From Agelas oroides (taxonomy: Eukaryota > Porifera > Demospongiae > Agelasida > Agelasidae), in assembly GCA_949130485.1 (NCBI GenBank), contig OX422185.1, forward strand, positions 16,929,011 to 16,993,010: a stretch of 64,000 nucleotides of DNA, in the 5' to 3' direction. Below are positions 1 to 11,949 of this stretch, one piece after another (the first letter of the stretch is position 1; each line of letters starts with the position of its first letter). Position numbers and translations under genes: made by a program. The notes below the pieces were generated by a model. The model had not been told where the DNA came from and did not search any database. It saw only the letters and a program-made list of their open reading frames with translations.

Positions 1-587
1 TACCAGTCACTGCTATTAACGACCGTAAAATCGAGCACATGCTAGAAAAAGTGTTGGATGCTGCAACCGTAACAGCAACCGCTTTTCTCGAAGAGGAAGG
101 CCTATCGCCCATTTCCGACAACATTGTAAATTCCTACTATCAGTTCGCTGACGCTCTCTTCAAGCAAACTGGCGAATTGGGTTCGGGTCAGCTGCGATTC
201 AGCTTGATGTATCACAGTGCAATAATGGGATCGGCGAAGCGGATAACTGATGGCGCTCAAAATCCCAATGACATTTGCTCAGTCTCTGCTCAGTACTATT
301 ATGGAAACCGCCTTTTCGTTTGTATCCAGGATTTGGAAACCTCGATGTCAGAAGAAACATCGAGTCGGCAAAAGAGAGCCTTTCACCCGCGGCCGCGTAA
401 TGGTATAAGACCCCCGTGTGGACAGGACTGGGGGTGCTGCGGCAACTATACCGGGAGGTGCTGGTGGTGGGCTGACTTGTGCTGGGTGCACGATTGCGTC
501 TGTCAGTGTTGTGAACGCTGGTATTGTGGCTGGGCCTGTAGTAGCGAGTGGTGGTGTCGTAGTAGCTACCGCTGCAGGTGTTATTAA
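1..587 (+). CDS. Secreted Cys/Trp-rich prepropeptide, copy 1 (5' end outside window)
   Basis: The reading frame is already open at base 3 and runs to TAA at 585-587, so the signal peptide and start lie upstream of the window. The peptide is collinear with the complete copy at 26339-27160. It has a hydrophilic prodomain, then a dibasic processing site (SSRQKR, codons around 361-378), then a C-terminal segment of about 70 residues very rich in Cys (14) and Trp, with the motifs WGCCGNY, HDCVCQCC and RWYCGWAC. The likely product is a secreted disulfide-rich peptide freed by furin-like cleavage. The prodomain is nearly identical to copy 2, while the mature part differs more: an extra Cys pair, a different N-terminal stretch and fewer basic residues. 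I cannot name the family. Defence, venom-like or structural roles are guesses. Confidence is high that it is coding and low on function. Confidence 0.8.
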   Translation, partial: PVTAINDRKIEHMLEKVLDAATVTATAFLEEEGLSPISDNIVNSYYQFADALFKQTGELGSGQLRFSLMYHSAIMGSAKRITDGAQNPNDICSVSAQYYYGNRLFVCIQDLETSMSEETSSRQKRAFHPRPRNGIRPPCGQDWGCCGNYTGRCWWWADLCWVHDCVCQCCERWYCGWACSSEWWCRSSYRCRCY

Positions 588-678
588 AACTGTTTAGCTT
601 TGCTCTACTTAGTGGTGCATTACTGTCCTTTTCACTGCACAATCATGTACTTTTGTTACTGCATAACTGCATGTGCAC

Positions 679-1083
679 TATAGACCTTATGTAATACCTC
701 ACGTAATTAAACGTAAAACGGAAAGTGGACGGAGTCCGGATACTACGCCGCCATTTTGAGTGGCAAGCAAGACCGCGGTCTATGGAGCTTAAGTACGGTG
801 AAGCACTTTGCGAGCTCGCTGCGTCAACGAAGCATGCAGGTAAGCTTATTCGCTTCGGTGAGCGTTAGGTCCTGTTGAGGCCTTGTACATTCTGGGTGTA
901 AACGTAAAATCACTTACTGGGCTGGTGAGAAAGGAGCTTGCAAACTGCTCCGCTGTACTTAAGCTCCATTGACCGCAGTCATTTTTTCCACTCAAAATGG
1001 CGGCGTAGTATCCGGATTTCCGTCCACTATCCGTTTCACGTTTGTCTACGTGAGGTGATGACGTCAATTGCATAAGGTCTATA
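679..1083. mobile_element. Foldback/MITE-like element, about 90-bp inverted arms
   Basis: The left arm (TATAGACCTTATG..., including CCGGATACTACGCCGCCATT) is repeated inverted at the right end (989-1083). The arms share blocks matching at most positions and enclose about 220 bp with no convincing ORF. It lies directly 3' of the Cys/Trp-rich gene copy 1, so it may contribute to its 3' flank. Confidence 0.75.
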
Positions 1084-1365
1084 AATAACATTGTTAGGGT
1101 TGTGTACCATGCACATCAAATTGCACTTTCAGTTGTATCTGCGTGTCCGCGCGTGGCTGAGCAAGCCCGTTAGCTACTACTGGAATCAAGGTTACTACGT
1201 GGATTGGATGCTACGTGGATTGGAAACTACGTAATATGTTTACATGGGAAGGCATGGTAATTTAAAACTTGTCACGACATGTGGAAGACATGTGCAAGAC
1301 GTGTGCAAGATACTAACAGTCTACTTGAGTACTAAGGCTGAGAGAGGAGAATGAATCATACTGAC

Positions 1366-1626
1366 CAAGAGCGCATAAGAACGGGCGGCTAGAGTAAGAG
1401 CGTGTAACTACGTAAAATTCGAAACCGGGCGGAATTTACCGCCAGTACTAAAAATAGTAACACACCCTGCACATGCTGCGTTGACATAAGCCATTATGCA
1501 TTGTTGCTAAGCACGCATGTGACCATGTGTTCTATTATTAGCACAGTTCAATAATTTTGCCCGGACTACGGGCTTCTATTGGAGTTACACGCTCTTACTC
1601 TAGCCGCCCGTTCTTATGCGCTCTTG
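1366..1626. mobile_element. 261-bp MITE, CAAGAGCGCATAAG termini, copy 1
   Basis: The terminal inverted repeats of about 45 bp begin CAAGAGCGCATAAGAACG and end CGTTCTTATGCGCTCTTG. Both flanks carry TACTGAC, a 7-bp target duplication. The interior has no ORF of note. A second copy lies at 19835-20084. Confidence 0.85.
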
Positions 1627-2439
1627 TACTGACGTTTGCCATCTTGTCACTGTGACAGTGTCATCACGTTTGACACTAATCTTTCCCTCGTCACACTTGG
1701 GAGCACAGAGGCACGTCATGAGGCCGAAGCTAAGAGGACATCTGTTACCATGGTAGTCTCGCTGCACCTTACAGACAACCTGTGTGTGGAGGGAAAACCA
1801 CATGTAGTCCAGTGTAAGAAGAACTAGAAAACATAACAACACTTCACATGGTGTCAAGCCCATACCATATCTCCACAGGAAGAAACAACAACATGCGCCT
1901 AACGGCGAGGTGCATTCAGTGTGTGCTTTATTTAGAGTTACGCAGTGACTGCACTGCAGTGCTTAATAGTGATTATAAGTGAAATCCATTTAACAATGCG
2001 TGAGCAATACTCTAATGTAATGGATAACAGTATGAGCAATGTTCTAAGTACTGGACATACTACTCGTTTGTTGCCGTTGGCATTGTTCTTCATGCTGTGC
2101 AATCGTAACAATACAGACAGCAACAAACTCGTAATATTTTCTGGTATAGCTTATATGAAACCATTTAACAATGCGTGAGCATGATATGAGTGGCATGAGC
2201 AATAACAGAGAATAATGGTATGATAATGTAATGGAGACTTACTATAGCGTCATAGAAACCTCTACATAATGACAATATAATATAAAAATGAACATTCCAA
2301 ATGTCTGTGTAATGGAGAATTACTATAGATTACTATAGATTAATTAATTGAAGTTCTGTATAATAACAACAGTGCAACTGAGAGATGTGCTATAAGTAAT
2401 ATTTATTATCCAGTTGATATTTCTACAACAGTATTTTCC

Positions 2440-2735
2440 TATTCCCGTGCCGTGCAATATCACACGATATTGCACGGGTGTTATTGCACGCGGGCTGGAA
2501 CTACGCGGTATCCTAGCAACCATGATGTGCTTTAATTAGAACCGGTGCGTTCAAACAGCGAGTTACTTGGTTCTTTTTTTGTGTGAGTAGAGACACGGCG
2601 CTGTTGTGGTAACGAGTTAGCGTGCATATCGCGGTTATTGCACTCGTGGGCTGCATTTTCACTCGCCTTCGGCTCGTGAAAATACGACGCCCACTCGTGC
2701 AATAACTCGCGATATTGCACGCTAACTCGTGTAAT
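2440..2735. repeat. Inverted-repeat cluster of TATTGCACG-type arms
   Basis: Successive imperfect hairpins are built from GATATTGCACG and TTATTGCACTCGTG blocks (2440-2500 and 2618-2730), with the stem GTGGGC...GCCCAC around 2647-2695 closing on CGCCTTCGGCTCG. No coding potential is seen. Confidence 0.6.
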
Positions 2736-2744
2736 AAGGTATAG

Positions 2745-2885
2745 TTATATTCCTCCCTGGGGTGTGGTCTTGCACATTGGTGTCGGGCGACACCCCAGGG
2801 AGGGATATAACATAATATAACCTGTTACCTAGGCAACACCACTTTAGAAGAGAGATATGTATATGTTGCCTAGGTAACAGGTTAT
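2745..2885. repeat. Composite hairpin, CTCCCTGGGG plus CCTAGGCAAC modules (copy a)
   Basis: Two adjacent foldbacks are present. The first is TCCTCCCTGGGGTGTG with CACCCCAGGGAGGGATAT. The second is ATAACCTGTTACCTAGGCAA with its complement ending at 2885. The same pair of modules occurs near 18.0-18.16, 19.68-19.83 and 20.25-20.43 kb. Confidence 0.75.
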
Positions 2886-3173
2886 ATTAGAAAATATAAT
2901 AACAACATCAAATATGAACCTAAATGTTTGGTATGATGGAAAACTCTACACAATAACAACATTAGATAACTAGAAACCTCTACAAAGCACAACATCAAGT
3001 CATTTATTGAGTTAGCAATAATCAGTAATTGGTCATTTATAAATTATCTATCATTACCAAACCTACCTAGACTAATTAGGGCCAAAAGACAAATTGCCAC
3101 TACTGCAGCTACATGCCACTATTGATGGCCTATGACAATGTTCAGCCCACTTTGTGAATAACGGTAGGCCAAT

Positions 3174-3330
3174 TACCGTAGATCCACAAAATTTCGCTGT
3201 TAAAACAATTCCAACCACAAAAAGTTACCACGGGAATAAAAACAATTACACAGCAATGATCAAAAATTTAACACTACGAAAATTTTTTGCACGAATTATT
3301 TTTAACCTGAAAATCTCCCGACCTACAGTA
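3174..3330. repeat. Short inverted-repeat element, TACCGTAGATC termini
   Basis: It starts TACCGTAGATC and ends GACCTACAGTA. The interior is AT-rich with TTCGCTGTTAAAA and TTTTTAACCTGAAAAT blocks near the ends. A longer relative lies at 36049-36422. Confidence 0.5.
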
Positions 3331-3479
3331 TGTTCTTAAGATTCCTAACTTGTACTTCCCGTCAGGGTAACGATAGTTCATAACCCCATCAAAAAGGCAT
3401 GCTACCAATCAAACAGTGAATAAATCAATATTTAAAGCTAGACTCAATCCCACGCTCCCCTGCTCTGGAACGGGAACAT

Positions 3480-3670
3480 TGAAGCTGTGCAGGCGAGGAG
3501 AGGCTGGTATTTTTCTCACGTGAGCACCGTCAAAGGTAGAAAGGGGGGTAGAAAGACCTTAATTATGTGTAGGCATACCTGAAGACTCAGAGCAGCAGAA
3601 GGAGCGAAGGTAGTGGGTGACTTGCTTTACATATCTAGCTAGCGAGGAGCGAATATCCTATACACCGAGC
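3480..3670. repeat. Dispersed repeat with GTAGAAAGACCTTAATT core
   Basis: About 190 bp are alignable with 7110-7310 (shared GGGGTAGAAAGACCTTAATT, CAGAGCAGC/CAGAACAGC and CATCTAGC blocks). The CTGGTATNTTTTCTCACGTGAG start also occurs inside the TAGCCTCG element at 10490-10875, so these are probably internal fragments of that family. Confidence 0.6.
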
Positions 3671-3797
3671 ATTGAGTGCATAAAAAGTTGCCTTTCTGTT
3701 CTGAAAATTCTGGCCGCTTTGATTATGCAACCCTACTTAGATTTAGAAGACATGGGATTTACAGGTTGGCTATGAGCAAAAATTTGAAACCAACTTA

Positions 3798-4640
3798 CAT
3801 ACAAGTCACAAAAAAGTTGTTCTGAATGAAAACAAGTATGGAACTCTCAAAAACCAACCAAACTAGATGGGAATGACACCACAACAATTTCACACCATCC
3901 CAACATCTTGTGCCATTTTGCCAACTATGCTTTGTGTTTGTTAGTTGTGTGCATAGGAGGGTTGTGGAAGGCAGTGGGATGGGTAGTGCTGGGTGTGGAG
4001 TGCATGTTGACATGCATGGGGAGTGAGTCATGTTGTGGGTGACTGTAATGTAGCTGCTATACTGAGAATGGCAGGTATGGTCTGTCTTGAATCAGTCTTG
4101 CAAGCCAGACCCTTTCCACTCAGTGCCGATTGCTTTCAGTATGGGGCACGCAGAGGGAAGAAGTTTGATGTTTGGATTTACGATTTCACTTCAAAGCATT
4201 GATGACGATTCTTAGTTCCTTCCTCCGCGTGCCGATACTGAAAGTGATCGGTACTGTGGAACAGAAAGGATCTGGCTTGTGAGACTAGTCTTGAATTCAG
4301 AAACTGTGGAGTGCATGAGCTGGGTCTGTAGGGTATGTTGGAGTAAGTTATGTTGTGAAATTTTATTGCTGCTGAACATGGCAGATATGGATTGTCTTTT
4401 ATGTAGAAGGCTGTGGAGTGAGCAGCGCTGAGTACAGTGTTCATTTAATGGGTGTGAATAGGCTAAGTGCATGTAGAGAGTTTTTTGGTGTGCATAGTTG
4501 GCAAAATGGCACAAGATGTAGGGATGGTGTGAAATTGTTGTGGTGTCATTCCCATCTAGTTTGGTTGGTTTTTGAGAGTTCCATCCCTTCATGCACTCGT
4601 TTTCATTCAGAAAACTTTTTTGTGACTTGTTCCTGCTGTT
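3798..4640. repeat. Large foldback, about 130-bp arms
   Basis: The left arm (about 3798-3930) is the inverted complement of the right arm (about 4493-4632). Shared blocks include CTAGATGGGAATGACACC and its complement GGTGTCATTCCCATCTAG. The right arm also begins the 1-kb repeat at 4493-5516. Translations of these arms are shadows, not genes. Confidence 0.7.
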
Positions 4641-5516
4641 CTATTTTTTTGTATTGCTTTTTAGGAATGGTATGAGGGAAGAGACGTGGGAGGATAGGCT
4701 GAGGGGAAGATGCATAGTGCGTACAGTATGATAGTAGAGAACTTTTTCGATCACAAAGAGCTAAGAATCTTCAAATGCTTTGAAGTGAAATTGAAACTGC
4801 AAACATCAAACTTCTTCTGGGGGGTTTGGAAGTCCAAGCAAAGCCTCATAAAAATTAAGTGCAAAGCACATGAGTTTAATGAGGCTTTGCATGCTTATAA
4901 ATCCAGTGCTCATTTCATGTAAACTACTAATGGGTTCACCGAAAAACTCTCCATAGACTGTCACCACAGAGTATTGAGTCGTAAGACCCCATTACAGGAA
5001 CAGTTTGACGGTGAGTAGCTAAACCAACGCATAGGGGTCTGTGGAGCTGAACAGCCGCCAGTTTCTGTGGCCACCTCTAGTGTGGAAGTTTTGAAATGAA
5101 GCCATGCACTGTTGACTCGGTGCTACTAGCTGCACTAGAGTAGTTCGAGTATACCAAGCTACCAATAGGCTGGTACTTGCTGTGTTGGAGGAGTATGAAG
5201 ACTCAGGCACAACACAAAAGGAGGATGTTAAGAAGACACCAGCCAAAGTGCTACCATCAACTCGCAGTAAACATTGTATGTATACTATAATGCATTTTTG
5301 ACTATAACAAGCAAATTGAAATGTGAAGTTGACAATAAAAAATTGAATATCAGTGGCTAGTGTTCTAAGTCATATGAAGTACTTGATGGTTAAAACACTA
5401 ACTGGCAACTTAACACTAGCTGGCAAATTTAAAACACTAGCTGGAATTTAGAACACTAGTTGGCAAATACCAGCTAGTGTTTAACCATCAAGTATACTTC
5501 GTATGTAGGTGGGTTA
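4493..5516 (-). repeat. About 1-kb dispersed repeat, copy A
   Basis: It matches 31276-32232 in the opposite orientation end to end. Shared features are the terminal block containing TACTTGATGGTTAAAACACT, the middle block encoding (when translated) SFCVVPESSYSSN, and the end block CTTGTGCCATTT. The middle block is degraded differently in the two copies (stops and frameshifts), so I do not call a gene. It may be a non-autonomous element or a fragment of a larger transposon. Confidence 0.7.
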
Positions 5517-5935
5517 TATGACTAGCAACTGACTAGATCACAAACTGACTTCAGCTATGGTCTAAATGGAAGTAGAAACTGCTGCACTTGCAAACTAGCT
5601 ACATGTGCTCAGTGTGGGAGTCCTCACATGCACTTTCTTTTACAGCAGCTCTAGCAATACATACCTTATAATACTTATCCTGGAAACATGCACATCCCCT
5701 CTATGTTTTGCGTTATACCACCTGACTTCGGCTGTTGCCGTCTTTATCTTTCACGGTAAGTTATAGATCTAAACACGTGCTCAGTTGAACTTCCGGGGGG
5801 GGGAGGGGTGGCCACTTGCTATGAATAATGTTATTGTAACAAAATGGCGTATAAGCACTAAGCATTAACATTGGAGTGCTTGAGAATCACTGAAGAATAG
5901 TTCAAGTTCTACGATAACGGTAAGTACACACTGAC

Positions 5936-5936
5936 A

Positions 5937-6024
<88 letters not shown>
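5936..6024. repeat. (GAAA)n microsatellite
   Basis: About 21 near-perfect GAAA units; the end degenerates into GTCAGAAAGTCAGAAG. Confidence 0.95.
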
Positions 6025-6255
6025 TCAGAAAGTCAGAAGATAGATGATTTGCCCGTTTAAGCGACTTGCCGGTCTGGTACTTTAGCGATGCTTTCCCGCA
6101 AAGTTAACAGTCCTGTTGCCCATGGAAGCACTCGATAATGCCTGATATGGCTCATGGAGGCCATTGACTAATCTAACGCAGACATTTCAAGCGTGTCATT
6201 TGTGCACTTTTAATGTGGCTGCCATTTTTTTTCGGGGCCATCCCTACATATGGCG

Positions 6256-6625
6256 TACCGTAAACGCTTTAATTAACACGCCTCTCTAATAAAAGCGCCC
6301 TTTTGACAGGAAACTAATTTTTCTCGCTCTAATGCGGGTGCCCCTTGACGACATAAATATTTTTTAAGGGCGCTTTCTATTAAGAGAGATTTCGCACCCG
6401 ACTTGTGTGACTTTCGAGACATCTAGTTCTTCGACTGATTTCTACTTCTACTTTTAATCTCTGGACTCCAAACACGCTTGTATCCATGCCAATTTCATGG
6501 TAGCCTCGAATAACGTACTCAAATTCGATCGTTGTCAGTGTAGCCATACTCAGCTCTTTCAACTTCACGGAAAGGTGTCAGTTGCGCTCTAATTCGAAGG
6601 TGCCTCCCTAAAAGCGTTTACGGTA
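6256..6625. mobile_element. 370-bp foldback, TACCGTAAACGCTTT termini
   Basis: It begins TACCGTAAACGCTTT and ends AAAGCGTTTACGGTA. The sub-terminal parts contain further inverted blocks (AAGCGCCCTT / AAGGGCGCTT near 6294 and 6367). No ORF is supported. Confidence 0.65.
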
Positions 6626-7109
6626 CTACCGTACGCCATGATGTACTTAAATATCTTCTGTTTTTCATGCACTGTGGGCATAAGAGCACCATGCAAACCC
6701 GAGAACAGTTGGAATTTGCTCGCTAATTGCCTCATTAGGGCTACACTTTGTGTGACTTGGACTATGGAATCCACAACACACTCAACAGAACGTGCGCATG
6801 TTAACAGATTTTAGGAAAACCAGCTTGGAAACCTCAGTAACCTGACACCCCTCAGGAAACCTTTGATTTGCACGAGGAGGAAACTAATATGAGCCAAAAC
6901 AGCAATTGGTATTAGTATCCAGTTACAACAATCCCACTTTTAGACCAAATAAACTAATGCAAATTGAATTACAATACAAGCTGGCAAAAGTAATTTTTTA
7001 GAATCCATTCACTGCTTGATTGACAGCACTTTTGATGGGCAGTTGCTGACAGGGAATACATGTTGAATCAACAGCCTTCTTCCCTAGCTGCCCGATTTGG
7101 AACGCAAAC

Positions 7110-7310
7110 ATTGAACTTTGTGAAGGTGGGGAGAGCCTGATATCTTTTCTCATGTGAGCAACATCAAGGGTGAAAAGGGGGTAGAAAGACCTTAATTGCA
7201 TGTGGGTGTACCAAGTCGGGCTCAGAACAGCAAAAGAAGTGAAGACACCGAGCTAGTTCGTACACGCATCTAGCCAGTTGAGGGTGAATATTCCATATAC
7301 CAAGCATTGA
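7110..7310. repeat. Dispersed repeat, second copy of the 3.5-kb block
   Basis: Collinear with 3480-3670 (GTAGAAAGACCTTAATT, CATCTAGC, GTGAATATTCCATATACC). The GGGGAGAGCCTGATATC start resembles the interior of the TAGCCTCG foldback family. Confidence 0.6.
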
Positions 7311-7608
7311 AACGTACAGTTAGTTAAACAACGTGTTATGCAATTGCAGGTACAAATTAATCGGTAGCAGGTCAGCGCGTGGCAATGCGGAAATGGTAAG
7401 TATAGTAACTACCATAAAAGGAAGAAGTGAGACCAAAATAGACATAAACAAGGGGATTCCCCAGCTGTGGAAAAGTGCACAGTGCAAGTAGATTATACGG
7501 CTACGGGAAACGCAGTATAAATCCACGAACTCGCTTCGTTGTGAGTTACAGTGCAAGCACGTAGGAGGTAGGAAGCGGAGTATCTTCGTTGTGAGTTACC
7601 TTAGCACA

Positions 7609-8431
7609 ATGACAACCTCTACCGGAATAGCTTCCCAGTTGCAAGAAATCAAAGTGGACGGGCGTTCACCCTCTACCATAACGGAACCTACGGCTGCTCG
7701 AAACTGCACGCCGTCGAGGTGTGCATTCGCACAGTCTACCCGAGTCGCGCAGCCGTTTACCACAGTAGAAACTCGGGGACCGCATTTCTCGGCAGAGCTG
7801 GTTATGGCACCCAACAAACCTCCCCTAGTTGCGATCGACAGACCTCCGCAACACAGAATGGACGCCCCTCCTCCCGCTCCACTGAGATGTAGCTGCGACT
7901 CGGTGTGTACGACGCCTTGCACGTTGTGTGCCACAGTAGAAATTGGGCCGAATTTACCAGCAGAGCTGGTTATGGCTACGGGACCCCACCAACCTCCCCC
8001 CATTGACATTGTGATGAACAAAATTCCTCAGCGGTACAGACCGATCGATGCCCCTCCTCCCGTGCTGCAAATGCGACTGTTCGGCGTGTACCAAGTTTTG
8101 CCCATCTTGTTCCACAGTAGAAACTGGACCAAATTCTCCGGCAGAACTGGCTATCGTATCCCACCGACCTCCTCCCGTTGTGCAACAAAGAATGGATGCC
8201 TCTCCTCCTGCGCATGCTCCACGGAGATGCAGCTGCGATTGTTTGGTGTGCACGAGGTTCTGCCGGTCGTATATGAGCTTTCGACCATGCATGTCTGCAT
8301 GCCACACCCCCACAGTAGAGGAAAGCACTGGACAGAATCATACCACCAGCTGCCATCTTTGCCCACCGTGGATGACAGCGCCTGTGCAGGAGTCGCTGAG
8401 TGGGTACGATGGACACTCTGCCCTCGTATGA
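7609..8431 (+). pseudogene. Pro-rich protein with repeated Cys-cluster modules, frameshifted
   Basis: From ATG at 7609 one frame encodes Ser/Thr-rich sequence and a module of about 65 residues: a Pro-rich segment (DAPPPAP), then RCSCDSVCTTPC, then TVEIGPNLPAELVM. A second module begins at about 7950 but loses its frame just after DAPPP at about 8061. Aligned to module 1, about 8 nt are missing there. The +1 frame then continues the same pattern (CKCDCSACTKFC, TVETGPNSPAEL, RRCSCDCLVCTRFC) to a stop at 8429-8431. The tail has W-MTAPVQES-LSGY. Staying in the original frame gives unrelated sequence to 8457. A homologue lies on the minus strand at 32777-33157. The function is unknown, and no signal peptide is obvious. 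The break could be a real pseudogenising deletion, an unrecognised splice or an assembly error. Confidence 0.55.
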
Positions 8432-8457
8432 ATGGTCACCACAAAGATTTCCCTTGA

Positions 8458-10489
8458 ACTATACCTTCGGTTGTGTCCGCTTCTACTGCTTTCAGTCAAC
8501 GTATATTGATTTAATCCCTCCCTTCACCCCCCAATTCCACTTGATCCACTACATTGTATCTTCTCTTTGTTTTGGACTTAATTTTGAATTTTTTATTTTG
8601 TCGATGTCACTAATAATTGTAGCTGTGTTTTCGTTGGCCTTAATTTCTGTACGTACTTCACTTATACACACAAACTGTTTTCATTCTTGAATGTATGTGC
8701 GTAAGACACTATTTTGCTACAGTGTACCCCAAGCTGTTCACAGACTGACCCAGAGTTTAGTTGTCCCATTGATAATAGATCTATGAAGAAGAGATTAGAA
8801 AATGCACATTTTTTATTTGTAATTTACTATTCCAGAGTGTGTTGTCAATCCCTTCTCTGTAGGTCTATAATCTTTGGTTGTCCCATGCCCACATCCCACT
8901 TTCTCATGAGGAAAAGGGTCTGGTGACTATCTTGATATACTACTTGAATATTCAAATATTATTCAAACAACCACATATTCAAGAGCCAGTACTACCAGCA
9001 TGCAATGAAAAGAAGCCAGTACTACCAGCATGCCGTGAAGCCATATAATATGCCTTAGTGTCTGTATGCTAACAAGAACACACCCACACACAATAATCCA
9101 CAAAGCACTCCTCTAAGAACTACTGCATGCATGAAAAATCCGCCATGCACGGTTTCATGGGACGTGGTTTAGAATTGGGAAATAGACAGGTATGTGTGCA
9201 CTGCAGCTATGAGCAAAATGCAAGCAAAATAGTGCTACATCACTTCCCTACAATCAGTGACAAGTGAGAGAGCAAGGTAAAAGATTGGCTGTACTGCTGT
9301 CACAATTGCTCTCCGGAAGAGGTTGGCCTCACCATTTGAAAACCGTGTACAGCATGTCGACATCTAATGACTAGCAATAAGTCTCAACAAGTCCACAGAC
9401 TATTCTACTGAGACTTCTCATAAGGCAACAAAGTTCTGGAATGTGGAACAACGTACAGTTCATCACTTGGCTAGTTACAGTGTTTTGTATCCTTTTCACT
9501 CCTATGGTCAGTCGTATACAGTGCATCTGTGATGATGACCCATTCACCTCATGGCATACTATCATCTCAATTCCCTCCATTGATCAAATCCGCCTCCTGA
9601 ACATAAACATTATGTATATAACTCCTGCAGTGTATTATGGGTCCTTCACAGAATGTTGTCTCCGTGTTTGCACATTATGTAGCCACTATACAAAGTTTTC
9701 CACTTCTATTTACTGGTTTGTACAAACTTTCTTGTACATACAGCTTACCAAAAAGTTTGATGTCCCAAGATAGGATTTCTGCATATATTCAGTGGTTATT
9801 ATAAGAGAGTACACAATTGTGTAACAGCTACAGTTGAAGAAACCCCAAACCAACAATGTTGACATTGTGGGAGTACATGTAAGTGCTACAAGGCATAGTT
9901 AAATACAGTGCTTCCTCATCAGATTACAAGAATGTGGGCAAGTGGCTTTAATGTTTTACATTTCCAGTCCTGTCTATCCTCTCTTGATGTGTACTGTCGA
10001 TTGTGTCACACGTTCAGTTGCACAATCGACAGTACGTGTAGCAGTCATTTCTATAAAATTTAAAGTGTGGTGAAGGCTCGAGGGAAGTCTGGAATAGAGT
10101 AATGTTTATATCCAATGCCTCTTTGCAGGGCTCCATTTAGAAATTTTGTTAAGGGGGGAAAAAAATTGAGTATTGAAATGTCTGGGGAGTGACAATCCAG
10201 GTTGGTGTGCTTGGGTAACTACTTATAAAACCCAAGGGGGGGGATCCTGCAAACGGGGGAAAATATCCCCCCCCCCCCCCCCCCAAAATGAAATTCTGTC
10301 TTTGGAAGTCATTCTCTGAAATGAGAAGACATCAGTTTTGCAGGTAAGTGGTCAAGTCAGCATGATCCCTCCCTTTGTCAGATGTACTTATGACTGGGCC
10401 CGGGCAGGTGTAGCTATGCCACTGAAACAGTCCTGAGATTAATGACTTGTAAATTGTAACCTTGGTAGTAGCAAAGTCCCTAACAACCT
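8458..10489. other. No gene seen
   Basis: No ORF with recognisable domains. It holds a short direct duplication (GCCAGTACTACCAGCATG at about 8981 and 9015), an inverted pair GTACTGTCGATTGTG/CACAATCGACAGTAC near 9987-10034, and a run of 18 C at 10267-10284 flanked by G-runs and AAATTTTGTTAAG / CAAAATGAAATT blocks that may be degraded inverted ends. Confidence 0.5.
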
Positions 10490-10875
10490 TAGCCTCGTTC
10501 CCAGGCCCCGCCCAGCTTTCCGTTGCTTTCAGTATGGAAGAGCGGGGAGAGCCTGGTATCTTTTCTCACGTGAGCATGACATAATCGGAAAATGGTGAAA
10601 AATTGCAGAAATAACAGGCTGCGTTTCACGTATATTCAATCAACTACACGCTCAACGCTTGGTGTGTACGACAGTCGGCCCCCGATAGCTAGATACATGA
10701 GGTAAGTTAGCTCGTACCTTGGCTCTCTTTGCTGTTCTGGGCCTAGTGCGCCCATGCACATTTCTACCATCCTTTCTATTCTGACATCACTCACGTGAGA
10801 AAAGATACCAGGCCCTCTCCCGCTTTTCCGTACTGAAAGCGACAGAAAGCTGCATGGGGCCTGGGAACGAGGCTA
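10490..10875. mobile_element. TAGYCTCG foldback family, 386-bp copy
   Basis: It starts TAGCCTCGTTCCCAGGCC and ends GGGAACGAGGCTA. The arms extend about 90 bp and include the GCTTTCAGTA/TACTGAAAGC and TCTCACGTGAG blocks. The flanks TAACAACCT and CTACAACCT match at 7 of 9 positions, consistent with an aged 9-bp target duplication. No ORF. Confidence 0.85.
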
Positions 10876-11949
10876 CTACAACCTATGAAACTGATGGACT
10901 TAAACTATTGTAATATATTTACTTCCTTCTCAAGAATTTGCAGTATTGGTGGTTTGGTTACTCTGGATTGTAGTCAGTCAGCTGTTCTGTCAGCTAAACA
11001 AGTACAAAGACAAAACTACCACCAAAGAGTGGGTGAGTTTATTTGTTCACCCACGTGTAATCCACACTACAAGTGACTGTCTAAATTTTACCAGTTTCTG
11101 TTTTCACTATCATCCACTAGGGGAGAGGCTAAGAACAAGGATGGTGATGATGAGTGATGGCACATGGTAGGTTTCAACCATGAAACACATAAGTGCCATC
11201 TCTTAGGAGGCCCCACTACAGATTGTCTGCGTAATTGAATCATAACGTGTAGTGTGCAATCAATTATGCACTTCAAATATGTACTTTAATGTCAAATTGA
11301 GTGCATCCATCCATGAACATGTTATGGTGTGGAGAAAGTCCAAGACATGGTGCTGTTTACAAGATGTGGTGTAAGCTCTCTTCTGAATCATAAATATTAT
11401 GACAGGTATATGTATAGTAGCGTGCAGTCAAATCCGTATTTTAATACCCATTACCATTTACGGTTTGTACGACTTTTGTATTGTTTACAGCATGGTATTC
11501 TGTTCCCAGACTACCTGCTAGTCTGGCCAATCAGAATACCACAATGTGCTGCTGTCTGTCACACACGTAACAAACTCACTGCTTGTAGTTTCTTTAGCTT
11601 CTTCTGCTCCAATTGTTCAATCTGTGAAAATTCGAATTTTTACATAATTTCTAAACACGCTCAGATATTACATGCTGCAGCGTTGGATGTCAAGGCTTAT
11701 TACCTGGGGTGTTACTAATCACTGGACTGAAGTGGACTGCACTGGACGGGACTGGACTAGACTCACAAAAATAAGTTTATAAACTAACGGTAACAAAATT
11801 AAGCACACGCAAAAATCAAACACAATGGAACATAGAATTTCCAGGGTCCATAAATCCCTGTCCTGCTATATCAATGGAAGTCTAATGATTGCAATGCTAC
11901 TTGTTATGTATAACCAACAGTAGTCTTGCCGGTCTGGCTACGTAATAGT

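Noticed and set aside
199..642. Minus-strand 147-residue ORF opposite Cys/Trp-rich copy 1
   Set aside because: Antisense shadow of the + gene, whose frame is supported by the paralogue at 26 kb.
3795..4675. Several ORFs of 78-126 residues with LLWCHSHLVWLVFESSI
   Set aside because: They fall on the arms of a foldback and on the 1-kb repeat; the same peptide appears from both arms and with different breaks.
5019..5246. 75-residue minus ORF with SFCVVPESSYSSN
   Set aside because: Also present at 31.5 kb but broken differently; part of a dispersed repeat, no intact gene seen.
6790..6860. Minus-strand frame near 6.8 kb resembling the GWFPR end of DHHC6
   Set aside because: Only a few residues match (GVRLLRFPSWF), there is no splice support or upstream SH3 sequence, and it is 6 kb beyond the last firm exon.
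7596..8416. Minus-strand ORFs of 124-146 residues opposite the Pro-rich gene
   Set aside because: Shadows: the + strand has the repeated modules and a paralogue in matching order; the minus frames show no conserved pattern.
11329..11718. 129-residue + ORF at 11.3 kb
   Set aside because: Begins at a GTG, has no domain and sits among repeats; likely chance.
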